A stretch of DNA of 35,819 nt, taken from Acidimicrobiia bacterium (GTDB taxonomy: Bacteria > Actinomycetota > Acidimicrobiia > Acidimicrobiales > Bin134). The stretch covers positions 1 through 35,819 of the forward strand of contig JAJEGM010000050.1 of NCBI GenBank assembly GCA_022819825.1, in the 5' to 3' direction. A program made the translations under genes and the position numbers. Of the stretch, positions 9,244 to 20,146 are shown piece after piece. The notes below the pieces were generated by a model, which searched no databases, was not told the DNA's origin, and was given only the letters and a program-made list of their open reading frames with translations. Every line of letters begins with the position of its first letter. Positions within the stretch are counted from its first letter, which is position 1.

Positions 9244-9264
9244 GGCAATCAACAAACTGATCAA
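9236..9264 (-). promoter_or_regulatory. Probable sigma-A-type promoter of purL-purF-purM
   Basis: On the minus strand TTGATC (9264-9259) is followed after exactly 17 bases by TATAGA (9241-9236). These match the -35 and -10 consensus in 4 of 6 and 4-5 of 6 positions and would give a leader of about 80 bases before the purL ATG. The region is notably A/T-rich compared with its surroundings. The -10 lies inside the 9228-9243 dyad. Confidence 0.5.
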
Positions 9265-9282
9265 ACAGATCAAGGAGCGATG

Positions 9283-9681
9283 ATGGTATCTGAAGAAGCC
9301 AAATCGGCGCGGGCCCTCGGACAGGCTCAGGGGCGCACGGTCAGCCGTTATCTGAATGCGCTTGACCAGAGCAAGCCCAAGCGGGGACGCCAGCGCTCTC
9401 CAGAAAAAATGCAGGCTCGGGTTGCTGAGCTCCCCGGAGAGATCGCCCAGGCCAAGCCGTTGAAGCGAGTTCATCTGATCCAAGAGCTCATGGACTTGGA
9501 AGCCGAGCTCGAAAAAGAAGAGGAAACGGTTGACATCAGCGGCATTGAGAGCGAATTCATTGCTATCGCCGCCGAGTACAGTGGCCGCAAGGGCATTTCC
9601 TATGCAGCATGGCGTGAGGTCGGGGTTCCGGCGAGTGTGCTGAAAGCAGCCGGAGTTGCCCGCACACGTCCCACTGACTAA
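9283..9681 (+). CDS. Small charged hypothetical protein inside the purine cluster
   Basis: The product has 132 residues. AAGGAG at 9272-9277 is 5 bases before the ATG at 9283 and only 2 before the one at 9280, so 9283 is chosen. The N-terminal third is basic (RTVSRYLNAL, then KPKRGRQRSPEKM), the middle is a strongly charged helix or coiled coil (QELMDLEAELEKEEETVDI), and the C-terminal third (FIAIAAEYSGRKGISYAAWREVGVPASVLKAAGV) resembles a small helical nucleic-acid-binding module. I know similar proteins only as uncharacterised actinobacterial ones. It is on the opposite strand to every purine gene and its stop overlaps the purQ stop. It may bind DNA; that is inference. Confidence 0.75.
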   Translation: MVSEEAKSARALGQAQGRTVSRYLNALDQSKPKRGRQRSPEKMQARVAELPGEIAQAKPLKRVHLIQELMDLEAELEKEEETVDISGIESEFIAIAAEYSGRKGISYAAWREVGVPASVLKAAGVARTRPTD

Positions 9682-10340
9682 TCACTGCTGATCAGTCCTT
9701 TCAGCAGTAAAGCACCGTCGGTGCTACCCAGTAACGGGTGAGCGGCACGCTCGGGGTGGGGCATCATCCCCACCACGTTGCCGTTTTCGTTGCAAATCCC
9801 CGCAATATCAGCAGTGGCCCCATTGGGGTTGTCCCGATATGTGAACACGATCTGATTTTTGTCGCGCAATTGTTCCAGTACTTGTTCTGAGCAAATGAAG
9901 TTGCCCTCGAAGTGATTGATGGGGATCTGGAGCTCGTCGCCAATGGATAGGCCCCGAGTCAATACCGAGTCCATTGATTCCACCCTCAACACCGCGGGCT
10001 GACACAGGAATTTGAGTCCCCGATTCTTGTAGAGGGCTCCGGGCAGCAATTGAGCTTCGGTGAGAATCTGGAATCCATTGCAGATACCAACCACTGGCCC
10101 GCCATCGCGGGCAAAGCGCTCAACCGCGCCCATGATGGGGGAGAAACGGGCCATCGCCCCGGTGCGCAGATAGTCGCCATGGGCAAAGCCTCCGGGCAAG
10201 ACCACTGCGTCGACATCTCCAAGGCAAGTGTCCTTATGCCACAGAAGCTGGCCAGAACCCCCAACGGTGTCCACCGCTTCCACCACATCCTGCTCGCAGT
10301 TGGAGCCGGGAAAAACGACGACGCCCACCTTGGTGGTCAT
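9678..10340 (-). CDS. purQ: FGAM synthase, glutaminase subunit
   Basis: PurQ is the class I glutamine amidotransferase that supplies ammonia to PurL. From the ATG at 10340 it has 220 residues (family 220-230). The nucleophile Cys is in GGPVVGICNGFQIL, an N-terminal GVVVFPGSNCEQDV and LPGGFAHGDYLRTGA are present, and the catalytic His-Glu pair is in MMPHPERA near the C-terminus. A TTG 21 bases upstream is in frame but the homologous start is MTTKVGVV. About 34 bases separate it from purS. The stop codon overlaps that of the convergent gene at 9283, so transcription from both sides meets here. Confidence 0.96.
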   Translation of the reverse strand: MTTKVGVVVFPGSNCEQDVVEAVDTVGGSGQLLWHKDTCLGDVDAVVLPGGFAHGDYLRTGAMARFSPIMGAVERFARDGGPVVGICNGFQILTEAQLLPGALYKNRGLKFLCQPAVLRVESMDSVLTRGLSIGDELQIPINHFEGNFICSEQVLEQLRDKNQIVFTYRDNPNGATADIAGICNENGNVVGMMPHPERAAHPLLGSTDGALLLKGLISSD

Positions 10341-10374
10341 CCTCGCCCCCAAACGGAGCAAACAGCGGGAATCG

Positions 10375-10635
10375 TCATAAGGCCGGACTCAGGGAAATGT
10401 CCACATCTTCAATAACCGGATTGGCCAAGAACCGCTCGCACATGGCCTCTACTTGTGTACGGGCCTCGTCTTCGTCTGAGGCTTCCACCACAAAGCGCAG
10501 GCTCTTTCCCACCCGAACGCCGCTCACGCCGCTGAATCCAAGCGCGGGCAGCGCCCGCTCGATGGTCAGGCCCTCCGGGTCGGCTATCCCGTCCCGGAGG
10601 CTCACCTCAACTGCCACATCAAATGCTGTACTCAT
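10375..10635 (-). CDS. purS: FGAM synthase subunit PurS
   Basis: This 86-residue protein is the small subunit that holds the PurL and PurQ components together in Gram-positive-type FGAM synthase. It reads MSTAFDVAVEVSLRDGIADPEG, then FSGVSGVRVGKSLRF and a C-terminal MCERFLANPVIEDVDI, matching the family along its whole length. The ATG at 10635 shares four bases with the purC stop (ATGA), which fixes the start although the frame stays open upstream. Confidence 0.95.
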   Translation of the reverse strand: MSTAFDVAVEVSLRDGIADPEGLTIERALPALGFSGVSGVRVGKSLRFVVEASDEDEARTQVEAMCERFLANPVIEDVDISLSPAL

Positions 10636-11522
10636 GAGCCTCCGGGCCAGTCGGCGAAGCTGCGGCCGGTGATGATCTCGTAGGCGCTCACGTAGCGGGC
10701 TGCGCTGGCCGTCACCACCTCGTCGGGCAACGGCGGCGGCGGGTACTGCTTGTCCCAATCCAACGTGCTCAGGTAATCGCGCACCGGCTGCTTGTCGTAT
10801 GACGGCGGGGTTGCCCCCGGCACCCAGCCGTCCACCGGCCAGAAGCGGGAGGAGTCGGGAGTGAGCACTTCGTCGGCCACCACCAGGGTCCCGTTCACCA
10901 TGCCCATCTCAAACTTGGTGTCGGCGATGATGATGCCCTTCTCGGCGGCCGCCTCCGACGCCCGTCGATAGAGCTCCAGCGAGGCCGCCTGGGCCTTCTC
11001 GGCCAGATCCGAACCCACCAGCTCTACTGCCTGGTCGTAGGAGATGTTCTCGTCGTGGCCCGACTCGGCTTTGGTCGAAGGTGTGAACACCGGTTCGGGC
11101 AGCTTGTCGGACTCCCGGAGCCCTTTGGGAAGTTCCTGGCCGTGCATGGTGCCCTGGGCCTTGTACTCCTTCCAGGCCGAGCCGCTCAGATACCCCCGCA
11201 CGATGCACTCGATGGGCAGCATTTCAGCCCGATGGCACAGCATGGTTCGACCGGCCACCCCGTTGGCCTGGGCCTCGGGTGGGAAGTCGGCCACGTCGGT
11301 GGAGATGAGGTGGCTGGGCAGCACATCGGCCAGGGTCTCGAACCAATAGGCCGACATGGCGGTCAGCACCCGCCCCTTCTCGGGTACGGGCTCGTCCATC
11401 ACCACGTCGAACGCTGAGATGCGGTCGGACGCGATCATCAACAGCCGGCCGTCACCGGCATCGAAGATGTCGCGGACCTTGCCGGAATGAACTGGGGGCA
11501 GGTTGATGTTCTTGGTGCTCAT
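10632..11522 (-). CDS. purC: SAICAR synthetase
   Basis: PurC joins CAIR and aspartate with ATP to form SAICAR. At 296 residues it is the longer form, closer in size to the yeast Ade1 type than to the 237-residue enterobacterial form. Motifs: VHSGKVRDIFD (nucleotide loop), SDRISAFDVVM, ECIVRGYLSGSAWKEY, and TKAESGHDENIS (metal and substrate site), then DTKFEMG. ATGA overlaps join it to purB before it and purS after it. Confidence 0.96.
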   Translation of the reverse strand: MSTKNINLPPVHSGKVRDIFDAGDGRLLMIASDRISAFDVVMDEPVPEKGRVLTAMSAYWFETLADVLPSHLISTDVADFPPEAQANGVAGRTMLCHRAEMLPIECIVRGYLSGSAWKEYKAQGTMHGQELPKGLRESDKLPEPVFTPSTKAESGHDENISYDQAVELVGSDLAEKAQAASLELYRRASEAAAEKGIIIADTKFEMGMVNGTLVVADEVLTPDSSRFWPVDGWVPGATPPSYDKQPVRDYLSTLDWDKQYPPPPLPDEVVTASAARYVSAYEIITGRSFADWPGGS

Positions 11523-12919
11523 AGGATGGGCTCCGGTTGGTAGGCGGCAGCGTTGGGATTCTGGGTGCCCAGCTCTTGGGCCTTGGCGGCAAAAGCCCGG
11601 GCTTGCCCAGCGGCCGCCCCGGTCAGCGCCAAGTGTTGGCTCTTGATCTGTTCGACGTCGACAGCAGTAACCGGCAACCTCTCGTCATCGGCAACAGCCG
11701 AGAAGAACCCGTCTCCCTTGGGGACATGCTCAGAGATGATGCGATGGGCTTCTTCCCGGCCCGCACCGGCGGCCACCGAGGCCATCAGTACTCGGGTGGC
11801 GGTGAGCGCCGGCAGGTTGGCGCTCAGCTCGGCTGCGATCGCGTCTTCGAACACTGCGAGCTCATTGAGCACCACCAGTACGGCCTCAAGCTGGCCGTCG
11901 AGAGCCAGGAACGCGCCGGGCAGGGCCACCCGGCGCACCACCGAACAGCTCACGTCGCCCTCGTTCCATTGATCGCCCACCAGGGCTCCCACCATGTTGG
12001 CGTAGCCCTGCACCACCGCCGAGAACCCGCAGATGCGCTCGGAGGTGCGGGCGTTGCGCTTGCCGGGCATGGCCGACGAGCCCACTTGCCCAGCCTGAAA
12101 GCCCTCGGTGATCAAGCCATGGCCGGCCATGAGCCGGATGGTCCGGGCCAAGTTGGCCGGGGCCGATGATGCCTGCACCAGCGCGGTAACCACGTCGTAG
12201 TCCAGCGACCTTGGGTACACCTGACCCACGCTGCCCATCGTTCTTGCAAATCCGAGGCTGGCGGCCACTAGGTCTTCGAGTTCAGCGGCCTTGTCAGCCT
12301 CGCCGAGGAACAGATCGATCTGGTCTTGCTGGGTGCCTACCGGGCCCTTAAGCCCCCGCAGCAGGTAACGGTCCAGCAGGTCGTCGATCCGACCCAAGGC
12401 AGCCAGCGCCTCCTCGCCGTAGTTGGCGAAGCGCTTGCCCAAGGTGGTGGCCTGGGCGGGTACGTTGTGGGAGCGGCCCACCATCACCAACTCGGAATGG
12501 GTGACGGCCTGTGCCCCGAGAGCGCATACCACCGCCACCATCTTGTCGCGCACCAATCGCAGCGAATCGCGGATCTGGAGCTGCTCGATGTTCTCGGTGA
12601 GGTCGCGCGACGTCATTCCCTTGTGGATGTGCTCGTGGCCGGCCAGCGCGCAGAACTCTTCGATGCGAGCCTTCACGTCGTGGCGGGTGACTCGCTCCCG
12701 CTCCCGGATGGAGTCCAGGTTCACCTGGTCGATGGCATCTCGATAGGCCTCGACCGCCCCGCCGGGCACCTCGATTCCGAGATCCCGCTGAGCCTCCAGT
12801 ACCGCCACCCACAGACGGCGCTCGGCTTTGACCTTGCCCTCCGGCGACCAGATAGCGGCCATCGCCGCGCTGGCATAGCGGTCGGCCAGAACGTCGGGAA
12901 TCAGGTCCTTTTCAGCCAC
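11519..12919 (-). CDS. purB: Adenylosuccinate lyase
   Basis: PurB removes fumarate from SAICAR and from adenylosuccinate, so it acts twice in the pathway. At 466 residues it belongs to the fumarase/aspartase superfamily: RHDVKARIEEFC and HIHKGMTSRDLTENIE carry the first conserved regions and GSSAMPGKRNARTSE (signature loop with the catalytic Ser) lies near residue 280. The start is GTG at 12919, eight bases inside the end of purE; the first residues [17 protein letters not shown] fit the family. It is most like the longer 460-480 residue clade, as in eukaryotes and many actinobacteria. Confidence 0.95.
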   Translation of the reverse strand: MAEKDLIPDVLADRYASAAMAAIWSPEGKVKAERRLWVAVLEAQRDLGIEVPGGAVEAYRDAIDQVNLDSIRERERVTRHDVKARIEEFCALAGHEHIHKGMTSRDLTENIEQLQIRDSLRLVRDKMVAVVCALGAQAVTHSELVMVGRSHNVPAQATTLGKRFANYGEEALAALGRIDDLLDRYLLRGLKGPVGTQQDQIDLFLGEADKAAELEDLVAASLGFARTMGSVGQVYPRSLDYDVVTALVQASSAPANLARTIRLMAGHGLITEGFQAGQVGSSAMPGKRNARTSERICGFSAVVQGYANMVGALVGDQWNEGDVSCSVVRRVALPGAFLALDGQLEAVLVVLNELAVFEDAIAAELSANLPALTATRVLMASVAAGAGREEAHRIISEHVPKGDGFFSAVADDERLPVTAVDVEQIKSQHLALTGAAAGQARAFAAKAQELGTQNPNAAAYQPEPIL

Positions 12920-13363
12920 CGGCCATCTCAGCGCGATGGGCAGCCAGCCTTTCGGCCAGCCCCGAGTCGGTCACCGCCAAAATCTGAATGGCCAGCAAGG
13001 CCGCGTTCATGGCGCCGTTGATGGCCACGGTGGCCACCGGGATCCCCTTGGGCATCTGCACGGTGGAATACAGGGAGTCCACCCCGTTCAGCGCTCCGCC
13101 GACCAAAGGCACGCCGATCACCGGCAGGGTGGTCTGGGCCGCAGTGGCACCGGCCAGGTGAGCGGCCATGCCCGCCCCGCAGATGATGGCCCCAAACCCG
13201 GCATCGCGAGCGCCGGACACAAACTGGCGGACCTTCTCCGGCGTGCGGTGGGCCGACATGACCTCCCAGTGGCACTTCACGCCGAACTGTTCCAGCGTGG
13301 TGCGGGCCGGGGCCATGGTGTCCTCGTCACTCGACGATCCCATGATGACAGCGACTTTCAAGC

Positions 13364-13367
<4 letters not shown>
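12912..13367 (-). CDS. purE: N5-carboxyaminoimidazole ribonucleotide mutase
   Basis: PurE (151 residues, class I type) rearranges N5-CAIR to CAIR. It shows [14 protein letters not shown] at residues 5-18, [12 protein letters not shown] near residue 36, and [10 protein letters not shown] and [14 protein letters not shown] further on, with the conserved Ser, Asp and His. A class I PurE normally needs PurK to make its substrate; purK is not in this window. The ATG overlaps the purD stop by four bases and its own end overlaps purB. Confidence 0.96.
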
Positions 13368-15939
<2,572 letters not shown>

Positions 15940-16019
15940 TCAGCGTGGCTTACGAACTGACACTACTCGCGCCCACCCGGAGATTGACGAGCAATAAAGG
16001 GGATTCGAATCAGTAAAGC

Positions 16020-16037
16020 GGGGCGGCTTAGCGCCCC
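16020..16037 (-). terminator. Weak hairpin at the end of egtD
   Basis: GGGGCG and CGCCCC form a perfect 6-base G/C stem with a 6-base loop that contains the egtD stop codon. The DNA that follows in the direction of transcription is only weakly T-rich, so this is at best an inefficient terminator between egtBD and purA. Confidence 0.3.
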
Positions 16038-17023
16038 TCCACCATGCGGGACAGGGTCAGGGCGTAGTCGCCACGGGCGTCGGTCCACAGGCGCTCCATG
16101 GCCAGGCCGACACCAGCAAGCTCGGGGCCGATGTTCTCGGGACGGAACTTGGCGCTGATCTCGGTCCGCATGCGCTCGTTTTGGGCGAAGTCGACGGTCA
16201 TGCCCAACCCGCTGATGGTCACCTGCTGGGCGCAGCGGGAGCGCAGCCACATCTCGATCCACTCCTCGTCGGGGTCGAAGCGGGCTTCGTGCTCGAATTG
16301 GTCGAGGTCGAAGTCGGCATCGAGACGGTGGTTGATCACTGACAGCACGTTGCGGTTGAACGCTGCGGTCACGCCCTCGGGATCGTCGTAGGCCGCAATC
16401 AGCCGGTCGTGATCCTTTATCAAGTCGAAACCCAGCAAGAAGGTGTCGCCCGGCACCATGGTGGCGGCCACGCTGGCCAGAAAGTCCTTCCGCGGCGCGG
16501 GGGGAAAGTTCCCGATGGTGCCGCCCAGGAGCATCATCAGCCGACAGCCGCCATCAGGTATGTGGCCCAAATGGTGCTCGAAATCGCCCACCACTCCGTG
16601 GACAGCCAGGCCCTCATAGGCTTCAGCCAAATCCGCGGCCGCGTTTCGCAGAGTGGCCTCGCTGTTGTCGAACGGAACGTAGCGGCGGAGCCGTCCGGTA
16701 GCGGCCAGAGCGTCCAGCACGATTCGGGTCTTCTCCGAGGTGCCCGACCCCAGTTCCACCACGGTGTCGGCACCCGACCGCTCGGCGATCACGTCGACCT
16801 CTCGCTCCAGGATCTCCCGCTCCCTTCGAGTGGGGTAGTAGCCGGGGAGCCGGGTGATCTGGTCGAAGAGCTCGCTGCCCCGGTCGTCGTAGAACCACTT
16901 GGGGGGAAGCTCCTTGGGCTGGGAGGTGAGCCCCTCGGCCACGTCGGCCCGGAGCGCTCGATCGATCCAGGCGAGATCCAGATGGATATCGACGACCGGC
17001 TCCACGATTGCGTGTCCTGGCAT
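16028..17023 (-). CDS. egtD: Histidine N-alpha-trimethyltransferase
   Basis: EgtD methylates histidine three times with SAM to hercynine, the first step to ergothioneine. It has 331 residues (family about 320). KELPPKWFYDDRGSELFDQITRLPGYYPTRRE lies in the N-terminal part, the SAM loop VELGSGTSEKTRIVLD near residue 89, and LMMLLGGTIGNFPP near residue 163; the C-terminal EISAKF marks the family's histidine-recognition region. Its ATG shares one base with the egtB stop (TAATG), so the two are translated together, egtB first. Confidence 0.94.
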   Translation of the reverse strand: MPGHAIVEPVVDIHLDLAWIDRALRADVAEGLTSQPKELPPKWFYDDRGSELFDQITRLPGYYPTRREREILEREVDVIAERSGADTVVELGSGTSEKTRIVLDALAATGRLRRYVPFDNSEATLRNAAADLAEAYEGLAVHGVVGDFEHHLGHIPDGGCRLMMLLGGTIGNFPPAPRKDFLASVAATMVPGDTFLLGFDLIKDHDRLIAAYDDPEGVTAAFNRNVLSVINHRLDADFDLDQFEHEARFDPDEEWIEMWLRSRCAQQVTISGLGMTVDFAQNERMRTEISAKFRPENIGPELAGVGLAMERLWTDARGDYALTLSRMVEGR

Positions 17024-18297
17024 TACGCGTCCAGGGCCAGGCGCATCCCGGAGAAGTGCCAGCGGGTGTGGGGATGGAAGAAATTGCGGTAGGTAGCCCG
17101 GATGTGGCCGGGAGGGGTCACGCAGGCGCCACCCCGAAGCACGAATTGGTTGACCATGAATTTGCCGTTGTACTCCCCCACTGCGCCTGGCGCGGGCCGG
17201 AACCCGGGATAGGGGCCATAGGAGCTACACGTCCACTCCCACACGTCTCCGTAGAGCTGGTGCAGGCCATCGTCGCCCGGTGCGGGGGCGGGGTGCCATC
17301 GGCCTTGGTCGCCGAGGTTGCCCCCCGGTTTCTGGGTGGCGGCAGCGTGCTCCCACTCGGCCTCAGTGGGGAGTCGGGCCCCCGCCCAGCGGGCGAAGGC
17401 ATCGGCCTCGTAGTACGACAAGTGGCACACCGGCTCGTTGGGCAAAATCGGTTGGAGGCCGTGGAGGGTGAACACCCGCCAACCGTCCTCGGAGTGGAAG
17501 TCCCAGTACGAAGGCGCCTTCCAGCCGTGCTCCTGTTGCTGGTACCAGCCGTCCGACAACCACAGGGTGGGAGTGTCGTAGCCGCCGTCGGCCATGAACT
17601 CCAACCACTGGCCGCAGGTCACCAGTCGGTTGGACAGCCGATACGAAGGCAGGATGGTCCGGTGGCGGGGGCTCTCGTTGTCGAAGGCGAAGCCGTTGCC
17701 GTCGTGACCCACCCACACTTCGCCGCCGTCGAAGCTGGTCCAGCCGGCGGATGGCTGTCCGTTGCTCGACATCCCGGAGGGCGGCGAGAGGAGGTCGTGA
17801 TAGACGGGCCACAGCGCCCGATTGGTCGACAGCACATGTTTGATGTCCATGAGCAACAGCTCTTGGTGCTGCTGCTCATGGTGAAGGCCCAACAGCACCA
17901 GATCGGCGGTGGCATCGTCCAGCGGGCGAGCCAGCAGCTCGGCCATGGCCCCATCGACATGGGCCCGGTAGGCAGCCACCTCATCGCACGATGGTCGGGA
18001 GAGGTTGCCCCGCTCGGGCCGAGGGTGGCGATCCCCAACCGCCTCATAATACGAGTTGAACAGGAAGCCGAACGCCGGGTGGAACTCGCGATAGCCGTCG
18101 AGACGGGTCTTGAGCAGGAAGGTCTCGAAGAACCAGGTCACGTGGGCTCGATGCCACTTGGTGGGACTCACGTCGGGCATCGACTGGATGCACTGATCCT
18201 CGTTGCTCAACGGAGCGGCGAGCGCGTCGGTGTAAGTCCGGACTGATTGATAGCCCACCAAGAGGTCGGAGAGGTCGGAGGCGAGGGTCACGGTCAC
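17023..18297 (-). CDS. egtB: Ergothioneine sulfoxide synthase
   Basis: EgtB is a mononuclear iron enzyme that joins hercynine and a thiol (gamma-glutamylcysteine or cysteine) with oxygen. It has 424 residues. The N-terminal DinB-like helical domain carries the iron-binding His: KWHRAH at residues 47-52 and HHEQQHQE at 139-146. The C-terminal half is an FGE/sulfatase-modifying-type domain: LPTEAEWEHAA, YGDVWEWTCSSYGPYPGF and FVLRGGACVTPPGHIRATYRNFF. It starts at an ATG and is directly followed by egtD. egtA, egtC and egtE, usually beside it in mycobacteria and streptomycetes, are absent here; the thiol donor is therefore open. Confidence 0.93.
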   Translation of the reverse strand: MTVTLASDLSDLLVGYQSVRTYTDALAAPLSNEDQCIQSMPDVSPTKWHRAHVTWFFETFLLKTRLDGYREFHPAFGFLFNSYYEAVGDRHPRPERGNLSRPSCDEVAAYRAHVDGAMAELLARPLDDATADLVLLGLHHEQQHQELLLMDIKHVLSTNRALWPVYHDLLSPPSGMSSNGQPSAGWTSFDGGEVWVGHDGNGFAFDNESPRHRTILPSYRLSNRLVTCGQWLEFMADGGYDTPTLWLSDGWYQQQEHGWKAPSYWDFHSEDGWRVFTLHGLQPILPNEPVCHLSYYEADAFARWAGARLPTEAEWEHAAATQKPGGNLGDQGRWHPAPAPGDDGLHQLYGDVWEWTCSSYGPYPGFRPAPGAVGEYNGKFMVNQFVLRGGACVTPPGHIRATYRNFFHPHTRWHFSGMRLALDA

Positions 18298-18338
18298 AGG
18301 ATTGGCAGGGCTTGAACTCTAACCGCCGAAGGCAGCAC

Positions 18339-18671
18339 TCAGCCTCTTCGGTACAGAACGATGTCGGCCCGCTTTGACTCCAGCTCCCGGGTGAGGCGCA
18401 CCACCTGGGCCCTGAGCCGAGCCACCTCGGCCTCGAGGGCGAGCACCCGCTCCACTCCGTCGAGGTTCATGCCCTCACTGGTCAGCTCGTGTACCCGGCG
18501 GAGCTTCTCAATGTCGGCGTCGCTGTAGCGCCGGCTCCCCCCGCCAGTTCTGGCCGGTTGCACCAGGCCCCGGCGGTCGTATATCCGCAGGGTCTGGGGG
18601 TGGATACCGGCCAATTCGGCAGCCACCGATATGACATACACCGCCCGATCACGGCCTCGGGGATCGATCAT
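18339..18671 (-). CDS. hspR: MerR-type heat-shock repressor HspR
   Basis: A 110-residue MerR-family DNA-binding protein. The winged helix covers residues 11-75: YVISVAAELAGIHPQTLRIYDRRGLVQPARTGGG and RRYSDADIEKLRRVHELTSEG. The rest is a helix (VERVLALEAEVARLRAQVVRLTREL) likely used for dimerisation. In actinobacteria HspR, with DnaK as co-repressor, shuts off the dnaK operon by binding HAIR operators. Its position as last gene of dnaK-grpE-dnaJ-hspR, overlapping dnaJ by four bases, and a HAIR-like site upstream of dnaK, support this and an autoregulatory loop. Confidence 0.92.
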   Translation of the reverse strand: MIDPRGRDRAVYVISVAAELAGIHPQTLRIYDRRGLVQPARTGGGSRRYSDADIEKLRRVHELTSEGMNLDGVERVLALEAEVARLRAQVVRLTRELESKRADIVLYRRG

Positions 18672-19567
18672 GGTGATGCCTCCATCTTCTCGGCGAATGC
18701 TTCCAAAGCCTGGCGCTGCTCATCGCTCAGCTCGGTGGGAACCTCCAGGTCCACTGTCACCAGCAGATCGCCGGTTCCCTTGGCGGTTTCCACGCCTCGT
18801 CCCCGAACCCGCAAGACCCTTCCGGGCTGGCTCCCGGGAGGCAGGCGCAGTGTCACCGGGTCGCCCTCAAAGGTGGGCACCTCGATCTCCGCGCCCAGTG
18901 CGGCCTGGGCAAACGTCACCGGTACAGAAACCGTGAGGTTCTTGCCCTGGCGGCCGAACACCGGGTGAGATTTGACCTTGACCGTTACATACAGGTCGCC
19001 GGACGGACCGCCGTTGACCCCCGGCTCCCCCTTGCCCGCCAATTTGATCTTCGCGCCGTTGCCCACCCCGGCGGGAATGCGCACGGATATGGAGCGCCCG
19101 GCCCGGGCGGTGTCGCCGCTCAGGGTCAAGTCGGTGGTGGTGCCCCGCACCGCCTCGGCGAAGTCCAGGGTCAGGTGGGCGTTGAGATCGTGGCCTCGTA
19201 CCGGGCGGGTCTGGCCGCTGAACGGGGGGCCGCCGCGGTCGAAACGGCCGCCGCCCATGAACGCCGAGAAGATGTCGGCCAGGTCGCCCTCCATGGTGAA
19301 GCCGCCTGGTCCGGCCTGAAAGTTCATAGGCCCCATGTGGCGCACTTGGTCGTATTGGGCCCGGCGCTCACCGTCGCCCAGCACGTCGTAGGCGGCCGAC
19401 ACCTCTTTGAACCGCTCCTCGGCCTTGGCGTCGTCGGGGTTGGCGTCGGGGTGCAGCTTGCGGGCCAGCTTGCGATAGGCCTTGGTGATCTCCTTGTCAG
19501 ACGCCGAAGGGGAGACGCCCAGGGCCTTGTAATAGTCGGTCTCCAGCCATTCCCGTTTCACGTCCAT
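18668..19567 (-). CDS. dnaJ: DnaJ-family co-chaperone lacking the zinc finger
   Basis: The J domain occupies residues 10-75 (DYYKALGVSPSASDKEITKAYRKL, then HPD in KLHPDANPDD), followed by a Gly/Phe-rich stretch and two C-terminal client-binding domains (GHDLNAHLTLDFAEAVRG, then HPVFGRQGKNLTVSVPVTFAQAALGAEIEVPT). There is no CxxCxGxG repeat and no Cys at all, so it has the layout of CbpA-type (class B) proteins; at 299 residues it is near CbpA (306). It stimulates DnaK ATP hydrolysis. The gap to grpE is about 18 bases and the stop overlaps the hspR start. Confidence 0.93.
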   Translation of the reverse strand: MDVKREWLETDYYKALGVSPSASDKEITKAYRKLARKLHPDANPDDAKAEERFKEVSAAYDVLGDGERRAQYDQVRHMGPMNFQAGPGGFTMEGDLADIFSAFMGGGRFDRGGPPFSGQTRPVRGHDLNAHLTLDFAEAVRGTTTDLTLSGDTARAGRSISVRIPAGVGNGAKIKLAGKGEPGVNGGPSGDLYVTVKVKSHPVFGRQGKNLTVSVPVTFAQAALGAEIEVPTFEGDPVTLRLPPGSQPGRVLRVRGRGVETAKGTGDLLVTVDLEVPTELSDEQRQALEAFAEKMEASP

Positions 19568-19585
19568 GCCTCGATCGCCTCCGTC

Positions 19586-20146
19586 CTACCCCCGGACCTT
19601 CACCATGGCGGGCCGCAACACACGGCTGTTCCACTCGTAGCCAGCCCGCAGCACTTCGGCGATCACCGCCTCTCCCTCACCCGGCTCATGGACGACGGCC
19701 TCATGGCATGTGGGGTCGAACGGCGCGCCCGGATCGTCCAGCTTGGCCAAGCCCTCCTTCTCCAGCGCCGCGAACAGCGCGTCTCGAATGGGGACGACGT
19801 CTTCCGCTCCTTGGGCCACGGCAGCATCACAGGCGTCCAGCACGGGCAGCACCTTCTCCACGATGTCGGCCGCGGCCATGGCCACCGTCTCCTGCTGGCG
19901 CTCGGCTGCCTTGCGGCGGTAGTTGGCAAATTCGGCGGTCACCCGCTGAAGGTCGTTGAGGTAGCCATCCCGCTGGGCCAAAAGCTCCTCCACCGAGGTC
20001 TCCGGCTCTTCGACGTCGCCCACTTCCTGAAGCCGCCCGTCGGCGGATTGCTTGTGAACAGTCTGCTCATCAGCGACTTCGTCGTTGGCCAGATCGTCGT
20101 TGGCCAGCTCGTCATCGGCCGGATCAGCCGCAGCCTCCTCGCTCAC
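19586..20146 (-). CDS. grpE: Nucleotide exchange factor GrpE
   Basis: GrpE releases ADP from DnaK. The 186-residue product has an acidic disordered head with short repeats ([16 protein letters not shown]), a long coiled coil from about residue 50 ([30 protein letters not shown]), the conserved [13 protein letters not shown], and a C-terminal beta domain with [13 protein letters not shown] and [20 protein letters not shown]. The GTG start at 20146 overlaps the dnaK stop by four bases. Confidence 0.94.
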   Translation of the reverse strand: MSEEAAADPADDELANDDLANDEVADEQTVHKQSADGRLQEVGDVEEPETSVEELLAQRDGYLNDLQRVTAEFANYRRKAAERQQETVAMAAADIVEKVLPVLDACDAAVAQGAEDVVPIRDALFAALEKEGLAKLDDPGAPFDPTCHEAVVHEPGEGEAVIAEVLRAGYEWNSRVLRPAMVKVRG

